Program-made: the position numbers and the translations under genes
NCBI GenBank assembly: GCA_021813645.1
Contig: JAKAJW010000011.1
Location: forward strand, 1 to 7,871
Length of the DNA stretch: 7,871 bases
DNA from: Pseudomonadota bacterium
GTDB lineage: Bacteria; Pseudomonadota; Alphaproteobacteria; Rhodobacterales; Rhodobacteraceae
Direction: 5' to 3'
Shown: piece by piece, positions 5,253 to 7,871 of the stretch
Layout of the letters: every line of letters begins with the position of its first letter
Position numbering within the stretch: the stretch's first letter is position 1
The notes under the pieces: generated by a model
Told to the model about the DNA's origin: nothing
Seen by the model: only the letters and a program-made list of their open reading frames with translations
Database searches by the model: none

Positions 5253-5481
5253 CCGCTGCTCCTCCTCCGAAGCGGCGCGGCTGGGCTACTCCTCCGACAG
5301 ACCGGCCGCGGACCCTGGTCTGCCGATGGTAGCCGTTTTTTTCATATATCAAAGTGAATCCTGCGACAGGTTGCCGCGCGACGGGCGGCCGCGCCATGCC
5401 GCAACTGCGAAGCCTTTCGGTAAGCCAGCCGAAGCGAAGGCGAATCCCGTGCGGCCGTGCAGCATCGGGCGGTAGGCGCCG
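5253..5481. other. Intergenic region with an AT-rich island, probable promoter of the small membrane-protein gene
   Basis: No convincing gene is seen in these 229 bp. An AT-rich island at 5336-5353 (seven Ts followed by CATATATCAAA) stands out in GC-rich surroundings. On the minus strand it offers TATATG (5343-5348) or GATATA (5345-5350) as a -10 element, about 90 bp before the small gene, but no good -35 is present. A weak stem, TTCGG/CCGAA (5416-5420/5429-5433), lies about 50 bp beyond the hutD stop and is not a convincing terminator. Confidence 0.35.
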
Positions 5482-6009
5482 CTAGGCCAGCGCGATGCCG
5501 ATACAGGGCCCGCCGGCGTGCAGTTCCGCCGGGCCGGCGACCTCCGCCAGGGATTCCGCCGGCAGCGCGACGGTGTCGCCCTCGGCGGTGATTCGGGTCG
5601 GGGCGAGGGCAAAGAGAAAGACCCGGGCGGCGGTCATCCCCTGCCCGGCGGTCAGGACACGCACCTCGGCCGGGGGCAGCGCCTCGGCCCGCATGACGTT
5701 GAAATCGCGGCTGGGTCCCGGCACCTCGCGCGCCGCCGCGGGCGCCCCGCCGGAGAAGCGGATCGGGGTGAGCGGGCGCAGCGGATGCGGGCGGCCGGCG
5801 ATGTCCAGCGTGAAGCCGGGCCCGTCGATCAGCACCAGCACGCGGGCCAGGCCCGGCAGGGCGGAGAATGGGCCCGGCTCGGCCACAGTGGCCAGCGACA
5901 GGCGCAGGATCAGGCCGTCGGCGCCGTCCTCGCGGTACAGCTCGACCGTCGCGCCGCGGCCGTTGGCCCAGGGCATGGTGCGAAAGTCGGCCGGGCCGAA
6001 GCGGCGCAT
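5482..6009 (-). CDS. hutD: HutD family cupin-like protein
   Basis: The 175-residue protein has the HutD family landmarks: MPWANGRGATVELYRE (12-27, corresponding to the usual 'W.NGgG.T.ei'), PFSALPGLARVLVLIDGPGF (47-66), the segment PIRFSGG (82-88) and RDFNVMRAE (101-109, 'DfNvM.R'). HutD proteins are small cupin-like proteins often encoded in histidine-utilisation operons. Their biochemical role is not firmly established; a regulatory role sensing formiminoglutamate or similar intermediates has been proposed. The start is the ATG at 6007-6009, which overlaps the rmuC stop by one base (TGATG), with AAAGG a few nt upstream inside rmuC. Although the frame stays open far upstream within rmuC, that extension is antifamily and Arg/Ala-rich. 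It is the last gene of the mutL-rmuC-hutD unit, and no other hut gene is in that unit. Confidence 0.9.
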   Translation of the reverse strand: MRRFGPADFRTMPWANGRGATVELYREDGADGLILRLSLATVAEPGPFSALPGLARVLVLIDGPGFTLDIAGRPHPLRPLTPIRFSGGAPAAAREVPGPSRDFNVMRAEALPPAEVRVLTAGQGMTAARVFLFALAPTRITAEGDTVALPAESLAEVAGPAELHAGGPCIGIALA

Positions 6010-7184
6010 CAGCCTTTGCCGAGCAGTTCGGCGGCCGGCACGGCGCCCGGGGCGGCGGGCTCCGCCGGCGCGAGTTCTTCGAAGTCGAAATTGTCCAGCC
6101 GCGCCGCGCGCTTGCCGGCCCGCTCGGCGGCGGTGCCGAGGCCTTCGAGATCGCTGCGGGCCTGATTGAAATGGGTGTTGAGCTTGTCGACCCGCTCCAC
6201 CACCAGCTCTACATCGCGGTGCAGCTGCTTCAGCGTCGCGCGGATGGCGCCCGCCTGCTCGCGCATGCGGGCGTCCTTCAGCACGGCGCGCATGGTGTTC
6301 AGCGTCGCCATGCAGGTGGTGGGCGACACGATCCAGACCCGGGCGGTAAAGCCCTCGCGCACCACCTCGGGGAAATTGGCGTGCAACTCGGCGTAGACCG
6401 CTTCGGAGGGCAGGAACATCAGCGCGCCGTCGGCGGTCTCGCCTTCCAGGATGTAGCGTTCGGCGATCGCCTTGATATGGGCGCGCACGGCGGTGCGGAA
6501 ATTGCGCGCCGCCTCGTCGAGTTCGCGCTGGCTTCCGGCCCGGCGGAGCGCCTCGTAGGCCTCCAGCGGGAATTTCGAATCGATCACGATCGGCCCGGGC
6601 GGGTTCGGCAGCCGGATCAGGCAATCCGCCCGCCGGCCGTTCGACAGCGTCACCTGCATCGCATAGCTGTCCGAGGGCAGCGCCTTGCCGACGATGTCGT
6701 GCAGCTGGATTTCGCCGAAGGCGCCGCGGGTCTGCTTGTTGGACAGGATGTCCTGCAGGCTCAGCACGTTGCCCGACAGCTTCTCGATATTGGCCTGGGC
6801 CTTGTCGATCGTCTCCAGCCGCTGCTGCAACTCGCCGAGCGAGCGCGCGGTGCGGGTGGCGGAGCCCTGCAGATTCTCGGTCATACGGGCGGAGACCTCA
6901 GCCAGCCGCGCTTCCATCAGCTTCAGCATCGCGCTCTGGGCGTGGGCCTGGGCCTCGGAGACATGAGTCAGCCCGCCAGACAGCTGCTGCTGGCCCTGGG
7001 CGAGGGTGTCGACCCGCGTGGCGATGTCGCGGATCTGGTAGAACAGCGGCTCGGCCAGCCGGGCCGAGCGGCCGGCGGCGCGCAAGACCATCAGCAGCAG
7101 CAGGAGCACCAGTGCCCCGAGGCCGAGACCGCCGATCACCAGCGGGTCGTTGAGGTTCAGGGAATGGCCGCCGATCTCGATCAT
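6009..7184 (-). CDS. rmuC: DNA recombination protein RmuC homologue
   Basis: The 391-residue protein has the RmuC layout. A single N-terminal transmembrane helix (about 15-35) is followed by a long helical, probably coiled-coil region (about 45-145, rich in Q, L and A). The RmuC core (about 148-345) carries SNKQTRGAFGEIQL (148-161), RRADCLIRLP (184-193), IVIDSKFPLEAYEAL (199-213), LMFLPSEAVYAEL (255-267) and VSPTT (286-290). D187, D202 and K204 fit the predicted PD-(D/E)XK nuclease-like site. The tail from about 366 is Ala/Pro-rich and looks disordered. RmuC was found in E. coli as a factor limiting inversion recombination at short inverted repeats; its exact activity is not settled. The ATG at 7182-7184 overlaps the mutL stop (ATGA), and only a weak GGGCGG precedes it, consistent with translational coupling to mutL. 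Confidence 0.95.
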   Translation of the reverse strand: MIEIGGHSLNLNDPLVIGGLGLGALVLLLLLMVLRAAGRSARLAEPLFYQIRDIATRVDTLAQGQQQLSGGLTHVSEAQAHAQSAMLKLMEARLAEVSARMTENLQGSATRTARSLGELQQRLETIDKAQANIEKLSGNVLSLQDILSNKQTRGAFGEIQLHDIVGKALPSDSYAMQVTLSNGRRADCLIRLPNPPGPIVIDSKFPLEAYEALRRAGSQRELDEAARNFRTAVRAHIKAIAERYILEGETADGALMFLPSEAVYAELHANFPEVVREGFTARVWIVSPTTCMATLNTMRAVLKDARMREQAGAIRATLKQLHRDVELVVERVDKLNTHFNQARSDLEGLGTAAERAGKRAARLDNFDFEELAPAEPAAPGAVPAAELLGKG

Positions 7185-7871
7185 GTCCGCCCAAACAGCC
7201 TTTCGATGTCAGAGAGCTTGAGCTCCACATAGGTCGGCCGGCCGTGGTTGCACTGGCCGGAATGCGGCACCGCCTCCATTTCGCGCAGGAGTGCGTTCAT
7301 CTCTTCGGCCCGCATCTGGCGGCCGGAGCGGATCGAGCCATGGCAGGCCATGCGCGACAGCACCGCCTCGATGCGCGCCTGCAGGCTGCGGCTCTGACCG
7401 AGGTCGGCCAATTCGTCGAGCACGTCGAGGACGAGCGCCTTGGCATCGACCGGGCCGAGCGCGGCGGGGGTGGTGCGGACGGCGACGGCGCCCTGGCCGA
7501 AGGGCTCGACGCTGAGGCCGAGGGACTCGAGCTCGGCCGCGGCCTCGAGCAGCCGCTGGGCGTCGGCGGCGGAGAGCTCGACGATCTCGGGGATCAGCAG
7601 CGCCTGCGCCGGCACCGCCTGCGCCGCCCGCTCGGCCTTCAGCCGCTCGTAGACCAGCCGTTCGTGCGCGGCATGCTGATCGACGATGACGATGCCGGTT
7701 TCGGTCTGGGCGATGATGTAGTTCTCGTGCACCTGGGCACGGGCGGCGCCGAGCGGCCGGCGTTCAAGTTCCGGCTGCGGCTCTGGAACCGGCTCCACCC
7801 GGGCCGAGGGCGCCTCGGCGAAGCCGGGCTGGACCGTTGGCGCCTGCCAGGCGGCGGCCCCGCGCAGTGCC
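7181..7871 (-). CDS. mutL: DNA mismatch repair protein MutL (C-terminal part, 5' end outside window)
   Basis: The visible 229 residues cover part of the Pro-rich linker and the whole C-terminal dimerisation/endonuclease domain. VHENYIIAQT begins the domain. DQHAAHERLVYE carries the metal-binding DQHA(X)2E(X)4E endonuclease motif, with D64, E70 and E75 in fragment numbering. MACHGSIRSGRQM and CNHGRPTYVEL are the conserved zinc-site motifs, the latter usually CPHGRP. The protein ends IERLFGRT, like other MutL proteins. In bacteria lacking MutH, MutL nicks the error-containing strand after MutS recognises a mismatch, and this copy keeps the residues for that. The N-terminal ATPase domain is beyond the window edge. 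It is the first visible gene of the mutL-rmuC-hutD unit, and its TGA stop overlaps the rmuC ATG by 4 nt. Confidence 0.97.
   Translation of the reverse strand, partial: ALRGAAAWQAPTVQPGFAEAPSARVEPVPEPQPELERRPLGAARAQVHENYIIAQTETGIVIVDQHAAHERLVYERLKAERAAQAVPAQALLIPEIVELSAADAQRLLEAAAELESLGLSVEPFGQGAVAVRTTPAALGPVDAKALVLDVLDELADLGQSRSLQARIEAVLSRMACHGSIRSGRQMRAEEMNALLREMEAVPHSGQCNHGRPTYVELKLSDIERLFGRT

Noticed and set aside
5336..5342. Run of seven Ts as a possible plus-strand terminator
   Set aside because: No stable hairpin directly precedes it, and the only plus-strand unit upstream already has a strong terminator at 4923.
6010..6624. Upstream in-frame extension of hutD inside rmuC
   Set aside because: The frame stays open but is Arg/Ala/Gly-rich and unrelated to HutD. 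The ATG at 6009 has the family N-terminus and a coupled TGATG junction.
5868..7232. 454-codon plus-strand frame antisense to rmuC and hutD
   Set aside because: It is a mirror of the rmuC and hutD coding regions; its protein shows no domain and has biased composition.
1..7871. CRISPR array, insertion sequence, prophage or integration at the tRNA 3' end
   Set aside because: No regularly spaced repeats, transposase or integrase coding, or second copy of the tRNA 3' end was seen. The tRNA is followed directly by rpmJ, and gene composition looks uniform.

Overview
The window is a chromosomal segment of a GC-rich alphaproteobacterium. Three things point there: strong G/C bias at third codon positions, a 41-codon L36 lacking the zinc cysteines, and a glycosyltransferase/sulfotransferase pair that I recognise from Rhodobacterales-type genomes. 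The genus cannot be fixed from the sequence alone. No insertion sequence, prophage, CRISPR array or integration site is visible.

Left part (1-3569): the 3' end of an OpgC-type membrane acyltransferase gene runs rightwards and converges on a leftward unit of two genes. That unit is a GT14-like glycosyltransferase with a C-terminal DUF5928-type region, followed by a small HIT (histidine triad) hydrolase. Divergent from the glycosyltransferase, across about 140 bp, is a PAPS-dependent sulfotransferase of the Sulfotransfer_2 type. Together these look like a locus that builds and decorates a carbohydrate, probably at the cell surface or periplasm. The substrate cannot be deduced.

Middle (3570-5481): an N-formylglutamate amidohydrolase-family gene points left. 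Divergent from it is a rightward tRNA-Val(GAC) gene with a clear sigma70-type promoter, followed by rpmJ (ribosomal protein L36) and a strong hairpin. The tRNA and rpmJ probably form one transcription unit. Next comes a small leftward gene for a two-helix membrane protein, then about 230 bp without a recognisable gene.

Right part (5482-7871): a tightly packed leftward operon read in the order mutL (5' end outside the window), rmuC, hutD. mutL/rmuC overlap by 4 nt and rmuC/hutD by 1 nt, so translational coupling is likely. It joins two DNA-maintenance genes to a cupin-like HutD protein. HutD and the formylglutamate-amidohydrolase homologue are both linked by name to histidine catabolism, but here they lie apart and no hutU, hutH or hutI gene is seen.

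Most of the content is recognisable housekeeping. The most interesting part is the glycosyltransferase-DUF5928/sulfotransferase locus, whose product I do not know to be established.
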